This document shows, in pieces, positions 31,101 to 40,168 of a stretch of 64,000 nucleotides of DNA. Each line of letters starts with the position of its first letter. Positions within the stretch are counted from its first letter, which is position 1. The stretch is from Stentor roeselii (Eukaryota > Ciliophora > Heterotrichea > Heterotrichida > Stentoridae): assembly GCA_006503475.1 (NCBI GenBank), contig RSEH01000091.1:62001-126000 (forward strand). Direction: 5' to 3'. A program made the position numbers and the translations under genes. Below the pieces are notes generated by a model. It was not told where the DNA came from. It saw only the letters and a program-made list of their open reading frames with translations, and made no database searches.

Positions 31101-34100
31101 CTTTACAATGACAATAGGAGCCCAGAAGTCTAGCGACGGGTATTCAAGTAACTTCACCGGTTTTTTATACTCTTTCGATATCTACTCGACCTACGCAACT
31201 ATCTCAGACTACTCCTCAACATGTGACACAAGCGACTTTACATGCACAGTTTGTCCTTCAGCAACTTCATCTTGTATCGATCTCTGCAATTATAACTACT
31301 GGTACAACGGAAACAATTGCCAAAAATGCCAGGACTCGTCTTACAATTCATGCAGAAGGAATGATAAAAGTTGCAATCTATGCAAAGACGTTCAATGCAA
31401 GATTTGTGATACTTTTGATTCAGGTAGCTGTAGTGAATGTCGTCCTCATGCAGTTCTATCATCTGGAGAATGTGATTGTGATGATGAGTATGTTTGGAGT
31501 AACTCCGAGGAAGCCTGCATTGTTTGTGACACGAGCAAGAAGGTAAAGTTGCAAGGAGTTTGTCTTGATTTCTGCCCGACTGGCTATACTGCTTCAAATG
31601 GAAAGTGCACTGGGGACCCGGCAAAGATCTTTAATATTGAAATGGACAAGAATATACTTGGAACAGTTCCTGATACTGTTAATGGGCAGATCTCGGTTTT
31701 GACTGGGCCGACTAGTGAATTTTATCCTTATTATGATGAAGAAGACCCTTATGCAGGGAAGGATCGAGGGTATTATTATAACGGGTACTCGTCTTATACT
31801 CAATTCGTGACCAGTTCTGATAACAATAAACAACTTGTGCTCAGTCCTGAGTTCTCTATTTCCTTCTGGATTTATCCTGTTTCTTCTGGAGTGATCTTCA
31901 CGAAACAAACTGGATACTCGACAAATATAAAAATAGAAATACTTGATTCTCAAAAAGTTAAAGTTTCTGCATTGCTCTCCACCCAGGCCTCCCTCAGCTC
32001 AATGACCAGCAACATGAAAGTAAACTATGGTGACTGGAATTTCGTAGGAGTGACTTGCAAACTATCAGATGACATTTCAACCCAAATCACAATCCAAATA
32101 AACAACACGAAACATGACCAATCATTAGGCACAGGTGCATACATCGACCCTTCAAGTTCTTATTCAGCTTTCTTAGGAGCTGAGTTGAACTCTTCGAACC
32201 TCCTAACAAACTACTACACAGGCTACATCAACTCAATGACAGTCTGGAATTCAGGACAAGACCTTTCCTCTCAAGTCTCAACATCATGCACAGGAAACTG
32301 CGCTTTCTGTCCTTTAACAGGAAAATGTTTACCCGACTGTGGACTTTTTTTCTATTTTGACTCGACATGCAAATCTTGCAACTCTTTCTGCAAACAAGGC
32401 TGCGTGAGAAACGAAGACTGTAACCTTTGCTATGACCGTCTATGTGAGGTGTGCTCGAATTACACTTCAACCGGCTGCAGTAAATGTGTTGATGGAGCTG
32501 AAAAGGTCTCAGGTACCTGTCAATGCAAGACAGGCTCAACGAAAACAAAGCAAAACGGGAACTTGTACTGCGCGACTGATTGTCAAAGCGAGTGCGAATC
32601 TTGCTACAGCTCTTTTCAAGGTGAATGTATAAGCTGTAAAGACGGGTACTTTTTAGACGTGTATGGCCTCTGTGTCAGTCAATGTCCCACAGGGTCAAGT
32701 TTGCAGGGCAAGAAATGCGTTCAAAACAGCGGAAAAGTGAAAATTTTACATTATGTGTTTAATACTACTGTCAATAGTCCTGAGGACAAGACAGCGAAAC
32801 TGAAAGCTTTCATGGGTTCAACTAGTCAGTACATAGGAAACTACGATGAAAATGACCCGATAGCTTATTACAAAAGAGGAATTTATTTCAATGGACAACA
32901 GAAATACGTTCAACTCCCGCCTAACCCTGCAGAGTCCTCTTATGTTATTCTTGGAAATCTTCACTCTATCAAGTTCTGGCTCAGGGCAAAATCTTCTTCG
33001 TCTTCTGGTACCTTAGCAGTAAAGGAGTCCTCAAGTGGCGCAGTGGTCCATCTTTACCTGGACAACATGATTCCTAAAGTTTCTTACAAACTTCGAGATA
33101 TTTACTCAACTAATGAAAAAACTCTCTCCGCTCAAGCTTCTGCCTTGACAGCTGGGGTCTGGTACGAGTTGGTCTTTGTTTTGAAAAGATCAGGCAGGTC
33201 AACCACTGGCATTTTCTTCGTGAATGGGAAACGAGGGCAGAAGTCCTACACGACGAAGTCATTTTTATATGAAACTAAAGACTTAGAGTTCAAGTTGGGG
33301 TACTCTGAAAGTCAATCTTCTTCTTATACCGGGTTTATTTATGAGTTCATTATTTTTAACTATGAACTCTCTCCGAATGACCCCAGCTCGAATCCTTGTT
33401 GGTGCAGTCTATGCACTGCAGAAGGGGACTGCCTGGTAGACTGTGAAACCAACCAGTACATCAAAGACCACGATACCTGCTCTAATTGTCCTAGTGAGTG
33501 TCCTTCAGGATGCAGGAGTGAATCCAATTGCGGACAGAATGAAGACGGGTACTGCGAAGAATACTTCGGGTTCGAAATGAAACAATGCACAAAATGCAAA
33601 AAACTCGCGAAATTCACGTCTTCAGGGTGTAAATGCGTTGAAAACTCAAGTTTAATCAACGGACTCTGCACATGCAACCAGGATTATGAAGAAGTTGACA
33701 ACGTCTGCGAGGCTTGTTTTTACCATCTTCAGTCCTCTGAAGTTGAAGGGTACTTCTCAGAGGACTACCTTTCACTCATCTTCAACTTAACCCAGGCGGT
33801 GCGGTCTTCTTCTTCAAGTGACTGTTCAAAGTTATTCACTCCAGAAACCTTCAGTCTTTTCGGAGATTCTCCAAAATGCAGCTGGTTAAAAAGTTTCACA
33901 ATGCTCAAGGTGTTACTAGGCTTCGACGCTCAAGTTGTAAACGAAACTGAGATCTGGTTCGCTAAGAATTCTTTACTGACAAGTATCAAAACATGTGGAA
34001 GCTTCCGAGGGCCGATAAGTGAAAAGGTTTATTTCAAATATGACATTCCTCAGATAATTCCTACAGCTTTCATCGACGCTCCTCCGAAGTACTCAGTTAA

Positions 34101-37100
34101 TTGTGGAGATATGGTGGTCAGCGGGACCAAATCGAGTGGAGGGCATGGAAGACGATTGAAGTTTGAATGGCAGTTCGTTTCTAAGCCAGAAGATGACGTG
34201 TTCAATATCTCTGATATGACTCAGAGCAGTTACTTGTTCCGCAATCACACAGTTAGTCCTGGAAAGTTAACGGCTTCGCTTGAAGTGAAGAACTGGCTGG
34301 GATTTTCAGATGATGCTCAGCAGGTTGTTGTTCTTACAACCGACATCGTGATTGAGTTGATTGTTGATAGCGATATTTCATTTGAAATGACCACACAAAT
34401 GTCAAAGTCCATCTTCGTCAAAGCATTCAGTCCTTGTGGAATTTCTAATGACCTGACCTTCTCTTGGAGTCTTTTGGATAAGGAAGGAAAAGATGCAAGG
34501 GTTGATCAGCAACTTTTGTGGGGGTCGCAAAAGTCTCAGAGTAAACTTTATATACCTAAAGGAGCTCTTGGACCTGGAAGGTACTTTTTTAAAGTTGCGG
34601 CTCATGATAATGAACTGGGAAGTGACGGAGAAACTGTTTTAGTTTTGAATGTGGTTTATAGTGACTTGCAAATTCTCTTCAACCCTGAGTATAAAACAGT
34701 TAATAGACTCAAGGATTTGACCCTTGACGGAAGTGTCGCTTTCGATCCTGATCAAACCACAGATCCTGAAAATTTCTTGTGGAATTGCTCTGATAACTGT
34801 GATGCTCTTATTGAAAAAAGCGATAAACAAGTCACTTTTATTAAAAAAGAAAACCTAGAAAATCTAAAAGAATATCAATTTACTCTCACTTATACAAAAG
34901 GATCTCGAAGTGCTTCTGCAATTCTAACAGTTCAGGTAAACGATTCCAGTAAAATCTCAGTGAAATTCACCCGGGTACCTGAGTACATAAACAACCAAGA
35001 AAACTTCATAATAATCTCATCGCTCGACCCTCCCTGCAACTGTTCTTATTTCTGGGAGGTGTTATCCGGTGGTAAATACGAGTTAAACACCGAAGCCACA
35101 GGTAAAGACGTTGGTTTCGCCCCTTACTCAATGTCAGTGGGTTCCAAATACAAAGTCCAGTTGACAGTCTGGGACTCCGACGGGAGCGAGTCACGTTTTC
35201 AGCAGAACTTCAAAGTAAACGTGCCACCGAAAGGAGGTTCATTAAAAATCAGTAAATCCTCAGGAGTCGAATTGGACACCCTGTTCAAACTTCAAGCGAC
35301 AGGCTGGTCTGATTTCGAGAACTCTTCATGGCCGCTGACATATCAATTCGGGTACTACAAAGAAAACACAGCATACTACGTGAACGTCAGAAATGAGTCT
35401 AACTTCTTTTTCACCCAACTCCCAACAGGGACTCCTCTTGAAGTCTTTGTCAGGGTTTACGACATTCATGGATCATTCAGTGAAAAAACCATCGACGTCC
35501 AGGTAGCCTCTTCGAATATCTTCGCGGAGGACCTGATGCAAGAATTTGAAAACTTTTTAAATTCCAATAAGCTCGACGCTGAAACACTTGTCGGGTACTT
35601 GACGAACCTTGCCTGGGCTTTTCGAACACATGAGTTTAACGAGAGTTATCAAGACCAGGCCTTCAACCTGAGCCTTCTGTCCATTGAAGAGTTGAAAGGA
35701 ACGATGCAAGACATTGACTTCAGCAAGATAGACGTTTTGTTTTCCTTGACGGCAGTTGTGACTCTTTACGACCTTGACTTCGAGAAGCGACTATCGCTGT
35801 ACCAGCTGCTGAGTAGTTACACCCAGTTGATTTCAGATGAAGTCGTGATCATGTCGACAGCGCGAGCAGACCGTTTTGTTGATATTTTGTTGAAACTTGT
35901 TGAGTTCACTCCAACGACAGTGGTCGACTCTGCGGAGGACTTGTACCAAGCGAACGAAATTTTGAAAGCCTTGGCAATGGCGAGTTCTGTTTCAATGGCG
36001 CAGACCCAGTGGATGGTTTTCGGCAAGAGTCCAATTGAGTGTTATGTGAAACTTTATAAAGGAGATGATATTCCCAGCTTTCGAACACCTGACAAGCTGA
36101 ACTCAACACTAATCGCACTACCTGTGGACCCGAGTCTAATGTTTTTGTCAAGTTCAACAATTATGACAGTTTTGAATGTTTATAACTGGGACCCTGAACT
36201 TTATCTTAACAATAGTGAAGAACATTCCGCAGCAGTTGAGTTTACTTTGATTGAAATCGTCAACTTCACACAAACTATTTTAGACATTCAGCTGGAAGAT
36301 GGCTTTATCAACGTTAGCGTCCCTATTTGGAATGTTGATAAGTTCCCTCCTAAATGTGTTTATTGGAGAACTGACGACTGGTCACGAAAAGGATGCAAAC
36401 TTGCTGAATTTGAAGGAAATCGCAGTATTTGCTCTTGTTCTCATACTTCTTTGTATACCAGTGGGTCGCACTTTGGAACGGATTCTGATGGAGACGATGA
36501 CGGAGGACCTATCCTTATCTACCTTGTCTGTCTCGTCGCTTTGCTTTGGATCTTCTTGGCCTGCTGTCTCGTCGTCAAGGACAGGAAAGAGTCGGAGAGT
36601 AAAGTCTTTGTCGCGAAAATCATCGCAGCTCTTCCTCCTGCAGGTAAAAAAACTCCAGGGTATATCGAAAACCAAGTCGCTGATCAACTAGGACGTGGTG
36701 AAAAAGATGAAAAAAAAGGCACTCTTCATGTACCTCCTGCAAAATTCGCTGTTGTTGGGGGAGAGGTGAAAGAATATGAAAGTCAAAAGGCCCTTGGGTA
36801 CTCTGAAATCGAGGAACCTAAAAGTGAAGATGTTGTAAAAGGACGTAAATTGACTCTTCCTCTTGGGTATCAGATCTTGCCTGGAGCTGAGTTCTCTAAA
36901 AACCCTGCTGAAAGACCTGAAAGACCTGAAAAAGTTGAAAAAGTTGAAAAATATGAGAAAGTTGAAAAAAATGAAAACAATGAACGTGTCAAAATGCAAA
37001 TCATGCCGATGAATGTCTCTTCTAAGTCTGATCTTCCTGAATCTGAAAAAGCTGCTGGCTTCGCTTTTAAGGCTCAAGCATTTCAGGTCTCTGAATTCCC

Positions 37101-39222
37101 TAACACTGAACAAAATGTGAGATTTACTGGAAAAGATGTGGAAAAAGCGCCCACTGGACCTGGTTTCGCAGGTTATCCAAAATCGGATCCTACTAGTGGA
37201 ACTTCTTCGAATATTGGAAGACGCGATTCGAAGGATGGAAGGGGACCGCAAGTTGCTGTTGTTCCTTTAAATCAAGATGAAAAGAGCGGGTTTAGTTATT
37301 CTCAATCTGGAGACGGTTTTGTAATGCAAAAATTTGCTCAATTTGAAGAGTTTCGTTCTGAACAAGGAGGATCTGCTAAAGGAAACCTGCCGAGAGGGTC
37401 TCAACATGAAATCCCTTCAGTTCAAATGGCAAGACTAGGAGGAGTAACAAACCTCGAATCAGGAAAAGATTCCAGATCCGAAACCCGTAACATAAGCTAC
37501 GCGGTTCCATCAAGAGATCTACGTCTAACAGAATACGAGCCAAGGCCAGGTACCGACGGTAAATATTTACTCCAAAACCTTTCAGGAGTATCACCAAGAA
37601 ACGAAGGAGTCCGAAAAGAAATAGTACCAGAGCTAAGCCAAGACGAAAGCCCGAGACTTCCTGATCAAGTAAGACACGTTGAATACATCTCAGGTCCCAA
37701 GCTTCCCGGTTTGACCGAACTAAACATGGAAAATTCCGAAGGCTTCCAAAGACCAGGGCCTTCAGGAAATAACCCAGGACTGCGCCTGGGAGGCTTCACT
37801 GAAATGAACATGGAATCTCCTGAAGGCTTCCAAAGGGCTCCTGGAAACTCTGCATACAACCCTGCACCTCGCCTCGGAGGACTCACTGAAATGAACCTGG
37901 AAAGTTTTGAAGCGTCTCAAAGGGCGCATCCTGCGCCAGGACAAGGCAACTTTTCTTACAACCCTGCTCCTCGCCTTGCTGGACTCACTGAGATGAAGTT
38001 TGAAAACTCTGAAGGCTTTCAAAGACCTCCTGGACCAGGACAAGGGAACTTTGCTTATAACCCCGCTCCTCGCCTTGCAGGATTGACCGAAATGAATTTG
38101 GACGATAGTTCACAGCATCCGGGTAAACTTTCAGAGCACGGTCAGAGGATTCCAGCGCAAAGTGACGTGAACTACGAAGCTGGTAAAGGAACTCAGGCTT
38201 TTTACTCTTCGAATTATCGTCTCGCAGCTCCAACTGACTTAAAAATCATTGAAAGTCAAAATTTCGCAACTACTGGAAAGTCAGGCCAGGGAGATCCAGG
38301 GAAAGAATCTTTAGAAAGTCCGAACTTTGGCTCAGAAAAGAAACCTTTTTTGTTCAATGCTGAAAAAGAGTCTAATGTTTATGAAAGTTCAGCGAAAGGC
38401 TCGAAAATTTCAGGGTATAAATTGGAAAAAAGAACAAATGATAGAAATCCAACACAAGCTTATGAAGAAAATGTTGGTAAAGGGAAAATTGCTGAACTTG
38501 AAGAAGCTAAACAGGAGAATCCTGAAGGTAGGAACTTGAAAAGACCTGCGGAATCTGACAAGTTTCCAGAGAATACAGAACTTTTCACTCAGCCTGATAG
38601 TCCTAACAATAGAAATCTTAGGAGAAAGAAAGGAGTTGAGCAAGAAGTTCCTATGTTTGAGGAAAATGAGGAAATTCGATATCCTGGATTTATTGCTGAT
38701 TATTTCTTCTCTGCTGTTTTTTATTATCATGAAAACTATTCAAGGTTTTCTAGATGTGCTCAGGGTGTCTGCTCGTTTTTGCTTCAAACTATTCTGATTG
38801 GAGTCATTTTGTCCGGAATGGGGAACTCTTATGCTGAGGATAAGGGAAGAAGTTTTGGGACACTTTTGGGAAATTTAATGTTTCAAGATGTTGCTGTTGC
38901 ATTTTCTATGGTTATTGTTAGCAATTTGTTACTTGGAGCTTTGCTTTGTTTGTTCTTTAGGAGACCTCCTGTGGTGTCTGGGTCTGAGGAGGTTAGGGGT
39001 TCAAGGAAGAAGGAATTTTTTGGACTTTTTATCATGCTTTTGATTATTTTTGGAACTGTAATTGCAGTGGCGTTACTAGAAATGTCAATGGATCATATGT
39101 TTTCAGTTCTTTGGGTGATCTGCTTATTTATCGGTTTCCTATTTGATTTCTTCTGCATCCAGTTGATCAAAGTATTAGTTTTCAATTATTTTTCACCAGG
39201 CCTTATCTTACCAGTTAGTTAA
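28144..39222 (+). CDS. Giant polycystin-1-like membrane protein (Cys-rich/LamG x5, REJ/PKD, GPS, 5 TM)
   Basis: A 3692-residue single-exon protein. A short signal peptide (MLNLILLAKMVSS) is followed by five repeats of a furin-like Cys-rich block plus a LamG/ConA-type sandwich, starting near residues 14, 300, 676, 1027 and 1382. Each LamG carries an FYPxY-DP-RGYYFNG-like signature. A last Cys-rich block ends near 1857. REJ/PKD-like beta domains follow (about 1980-2700), then a GPS region near 2738-2775 (CVYWRTDDWSRKGC, then CSCSHTSLYTSG) and one membrane helix (about 2788-2812). A ~730-residue disordered cytoplasmic loop with tandem repeats leads to four C-terminal helices (3541-3681). The end (SVLWVICLFIGFLF...LIKVLVF) resembles the TM2-TM5 region of polycystin-1. 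No PLAT domain or polycystin-2-like channel is seen. Adhesion or mechanosensing is inference. Confidence 0.88.
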   Translation: MLNLILLAKMVSSECNWGYYANPSGSDPACLKCNEACGNCKGPTEFDCIQCSGTYSSIEGICMANCPLGFQKQGAGSCTSSSSDGVVYSLDFTKISNSVEDKVNLNSAKIVVSAGSTGSFYPYYDDYDPYTIRYRGFYFDGSAYLKNDALEVTFGPVFTVAMWIRPMSGNGYLFGKQNSSNINVGIKIQNYYPNVQFFMGSVQTYGGAKALSSGKWGFLMVKMLLDTGYKAKISITVDTTTSTSSTYSTYYKDIYSDFYTTYGAQYSGGTFLDYFNGYMWSFMIGNQDIAASNFIQTSSCSGGCSICPTENSNACLPSCSSTQYIESGVCKDCRSSCQVFGCVRDDKSCNLCYDRLCANCTTFEEGCTYCIKNAFLKSPTECVCNNGYIWDEEEEICKPCVKKCKTCNGGGYLGCSECEDGYYMLWGICYSICPTGYSVSGKTCALTGSKRILDMIFNKVQGVVYDSVNSIPAVTGSSSTFYPDYESNDPIAAYSRGYYFRGNSLMNFAPYSTYTSPYLIFSSVFYVGIWFNPSVDTGILYSSVNPDYNVILQYSIQSLRPRLVIGFYNLTSESFDYPSTSCKNLATLKAWNYILFKLTLSDKGKTSITCYINKVEETSQEVGKGFLFDSTNQNYMLAGTQKTNGGYDSGYYKGFIFHIVVDVDIDFPNKEISSDCTGGCPYCISGGDCLPECNISHYQSGSKYNECSACDDNCKEKGCRDISDTCNICGDKGCKVCYSYSEEDCSDYYCKSGQYSDSATSECKDCDASCGNCTAAGPANCRSCTINFLLNKACHSFCPTGYSIDSKTCTLTLSHILSLNLHQIKGVVPDSQSNFEALAGSISSFYPNFDSSDPWPQIYRGYYFNGVSYLQLPPNANDSSLITFGNAWVVTFWIRAESDGTVFVKQKSDYGYCLRAILTGNKVKVELQLNNLAVVTTDKSLGNIWNYVIIRVRFENTGDSSVQVIINGESQMFDAGSGAYADLKSSFTMTIGAQKSSDGYSSNFTGFLYSFDIYSTYATISDYSSTCDTSDFTCTVCPSATSSCIDLCNYNYWYNGNNCQKCQDSSYNSCRRNDKSCNLCKDVQCKICDTFDSGSCSECRPHAVLSSGECDCDDEYVWSNSEEACIVCDTSKKVKLQGVCLDFCPTGYTASNGKCTGDPAKIFNIEMDKNILGTVPDTVNGQISVLTGPTSEFYPYYDEEDPYAGKDRGYYYNGYSSYTQFVTSSDNNKQLVLSPEFSISFWIYPVSSGVIFTKQTGYSTNIKIEILDSQKVKVSALLSTQASLSSMTSNMKVNYGDWNFVGVTCKLSDDISTQITIQINNTKHDQSLGTGAYIDPSSSYSAFLGAELNSSNLLTNYYTGYINSMTVWNSGQDLSSQVSTSCTGNCAFCPLTGKCLPDCGLFFYFDSTCKSCNSFCKQGCVRNEDCNLCYDRLCEVCSNYTSTGCSKCVDGAEKVSGTCQCKTGSTKTKQNGNLYCATDCQSECESCYSSFQGECISCKDGYFLDVYGLCVSQCPTGSSLQGKKCVQNSGKVKILHYVFNTTVNSPEDKTAKLKAFMGSTSQYIGNYDENDPIAYYKRGIYFNGQQKYVQLPPNPAESSYVILGNLHSIKFWLRAKSSSSSGTLAVKESSSGAVVHLYLDNMIPKVSYKLRDIYSTNEKTLSAQASALTAGVWYELVFVLKRSGRSTTGIFFVNGKRGQKSYTTKSFLYETKDLEFKLGYSESQSSSYTGFIYEFIIFNYELSPNDPSSNPCWCSLCTAEGDCLVDCETNQYIKDHDTCSNCPSECPSGCRSESNCGQNEDGYCEEYFGFEMKQCTKCKKLAKFTSSGCKCVENSSLINGLCTCNQDYEEVDNVCEACFYHLQSSEVEGYFSEDYLSLIFNLTQAVRSSSSSDCSKLFTPETFSLFGDSPKCSWLKSFTMLKVLLGFDAQVVNETEIWFAKNSLLTSIKTCGSFRGPISEKVYFKYDIPQIIPTAFIDAPPKYSVNCGDMVVSGTKSSGGHGRRLKFEWQFVSKPEDDVFNISDMTQSSYLFRNHTVSPGKLTASLEVKNWLGFSDDAQQVVVLTTDIVIELIVDSDISFEMTTQMSKSIFVKAFSPCGISNDLTFSWSLLDKEGKDARVDQQLLWGSQKSQSKLYIPKGALGPGRYFFKVAAHDNELGSDGETVLVLNVVYSDLQILFNPEYKTVNRLKDLTLDGSVAFDPDQTTDPENFLWNCSDNCDALIEKSDKQVTFIKKENLENLKEYQFTLTYTKGSRSASAILTVQVNDSSKISVKFTRVPEYINNQENFIIISSLDPPCNCSYFWEVLSGGKYELNTEATGKDVGFAPYSMSVGSKYKVQLTVWDSDGSESRFQQNFKVNVPPKGGSLKISKSSGVELDTLFKLQATGWSDFENSSWPLTYQFGYYKENTAYYVNVRNESNFFFTQLPTGTPLEVFVRVYDIHGSFSEKTIDVQVASSNIFAEDLMQEFENFLNSNKLDAETLVGYLTNLAWAFRTHEFNESYQDQAFNLSLLSIEELKGTMQDIDFSKIDVLFSLTAVVTLYDLDFEKRLSLYQLLSSYTQLISDEVVIMSTARADRFVDILLKLVEFTPTTVVDSAEDLYQANEILKALAMASSVSMAQTQWMVFGKSPIECYVKLYKGDDIPSFRTPDKLNSTLIALPVDPSLMFLSSSTIMTVLNVYNWDPELYLNNSEEHSAAVEFTLIEIVNFTQTILDIQLEDGFINVSVPIWNVDKFPPKCVYWRTDDWSRKGCKLAEFEGNRSICSCSHTSLYTSGSHFGTDSDGDDDGGPILIYLVCLVALLWIFLACCLVVKDRKESESKVFVAKIIAALPPAGKKTPGYIENQVADQLGRGEKDEKKGTLHVPPAKFAVVGGEVKEYESQKALGYSEIEEPKSEDVVKGRKLTLPLGYQILPGAEFSKNPAERPERPEKVEKVEKYEKVEKNENNERVKMQIMPMNVSSKSDLPESEKAAGFAFKAQAFQVSEFPNTEQNVRFTGKDVEKAPTGPGFAGYPKSDPTSGTSSNIGRRDSKDGRGPQVAVVPLNQDEKSGFSYSQSGDGFVMQKFAQFEEFRSEQGGSAKGNLPRGSQHEIPSVQMARLGGVTNLESGKDSRSETRNISYAVPSRDLRLTEYEPRPGTDGKYLLQNLSGVSPRNEGVRKEIVPELSQDESPRLPDQVRHVEYISGPKLPGLTELNMENSEGFQRPGPSGNNPGLRLGGFTEMNMESPEGFQRAPGNSAYNPAPRLGGLTEMNLESFEASQRAHPAPGQGNFSYNPAPRLAGLTEMKFENSEGFQRPPGPGQGNFAYNPAPRLAGLTEMNLDDSSQHPGKLSEHGQRIPAQSDVNYEAGKGTQAFYSSNYRLAAPTDLKIIESQNFATTGKSGQGDPGKESLESPNFGSEKKPFLFNAEKESNVYESSAKGSKISGYKLEKRTNDRNPTQAYEENVGKGKIAELEEAKQENPEGRNLKRPAESDKFPENTELFTQPDSPNNRNLRRKKGVEQEVPMFEENEEIRYPGFIADYFFSAVFYYHENYSRFSRCAQGVCSFLLQTILIGVILSGMGNSYAEDKGRSFGTLLGNLMFQDVAVAFSMVIVSNLLLGALLCLFFRRPPVVSGSEEVRGSRKKEFFGLFIMLLIIFGTVIAVALLEMSMDHMFSVLWVICLFIGFLFDFFCIQLIKVLVFNYFSPGLILPVS
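37702..38100 (+). repeat. In-frame tandem repeat coding for ~28-34 residue units
   Basis: Inside the cytoplasmic loop of the polycystin-like protein, about 4.3 units follow the pattern L(P/G/A)GLTEMN-(L/M)E-SEGFQR-P-GQGN-YNPAPR. Units differ at the DNA level and vary in length (28, 29, 34, 33 residues). Weaker copies flank the array, for example RLGGVTNLES near 37430 and YRLAAPTDLKIIES near 38220. The unit is Pro/Gly/Asn-rich and probably unstructured, so it may be a repeated binding site. Confidence 0.9.
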
Positions 39223-39559
39223 TTTAGTAGAAATTAAAATAATGAAATCGTTTCTTAAAACCTAGCCTTTATAGTTTCCTTCACACTTTCATCATTTCCA
39301 TTCCATTTAATTGAAATTCTTTCCTTCCACTCAAGTATTTAATTCAGCTTAATATTTATTTAAGGGTCTAAATACCTTTGAGAGAATCATAAGCATACCT
39401 TCCAAATTTTCACTATTATTCTTTGTCTAAAAGGGGAAAAACAGAATTTGGACAAAGTTTTAAAAACTCTATTGAAACTGAACTTTCAGAATTCAAAAAG
39501 AAAAAAGATAAAAAGAAAGCATTAAAGAAATAATCAAAGAGTAGTGAATACAATAAGTT
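39223..39559. other. Intergenic region after the giant gene, 337 bp
   Basis: A/T-rich sequence between the stop of the polycystin-like gene and the recognisable part of its decayed copy. The right part, from about 39440, is A/G-rich and could be a more eroded continuation of that copy, but I cannot align it convincingly. No gene is visible. Confidence 0.5.
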
Positions 39560-40168
39560 AACATCAAATACAGAAATTTTCACTACCAGAGAGTATCTAT
39601 CCAAAAAATCAAATTCAAAAAGGAGTTAGTAAAAAAGGTGGATTAATAAAAGAGTTGAAATTTTACATATCCTAAATTAATGACAGATTATTGTTCCTCA
39701 ACTGTTTTTAATTATCATAAAATTATTCAAGGTTCTAAGGTATCTGTTAAATTTTAATTGAAGCTTATCTTATTTGATTGAGTGTGTTTTCAACCAGGAG
39801 CCCTAACTTGAAAGAATAAGGAAGTAGATATAGAACACTTTGGGAAATTGATGATTCGAGATCAGTTATTTCTTTTATATTACTTTTTTCAAACTTTGCA
39901 CTTTGGAGGACTATTGTTTGCTATTTAGAAGATTATTTATTATGCCAGGATCTGAAGAGATTGAAATATAAAGAAGAATTAACTTTATATCCCAAATAAA
40001 CACTTCACCTCTTCTACATTTCTAGAAATTTCAAATGGCTTCCTTTAATAATCCCTCAATTTGATTCCCTATCCACCAATTTCAATTCATTTTCTATCCA
40101 AACAATAATAGTTTAATCAAAATACCTTTAAACTAATCCTTCCAATTATTTAATTTATTAGAAATTAA
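39560..40168 (+). pseudogene. Decayed tandem copy of the 3' end of the polycystin-like gene
   Basis: The sequence aligns by eye with the last ~650 bp of the gene at 28144-39222. Examples: AATACAGAAATTTTCACT against AATACAGAACTTTTCACT; ATTCAAGGTTCTAAGG against ATTCAAGGTTTTCTAG; TTTGGGAAATTGATG against TTTGGGAAATTTAATG; CTTTGCACTTTGGAGGAC in the third-helix region; and TAATTTATTAGAAATTAAGT against TAATTTAGTAGAAATTAAAA at the stop region. Stops occur in every frame and there are insertions and deletions, so it cannot encode the four C-terminal helices. It ends exactly at the convergent gene whose stop codon (40165-40167) lies inside the homologous segment. This implies a local duplication followed by decay. 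Confidence 0.8.

Noticed and set aside
36688-37251. 187-codon minus-strand frame inside the giant receptor gene
   Set aside because: It mirrors the Lys/Glu-rich loop of the receptor (Phe/Ser/Arg-rich shadow) and shows no domain.
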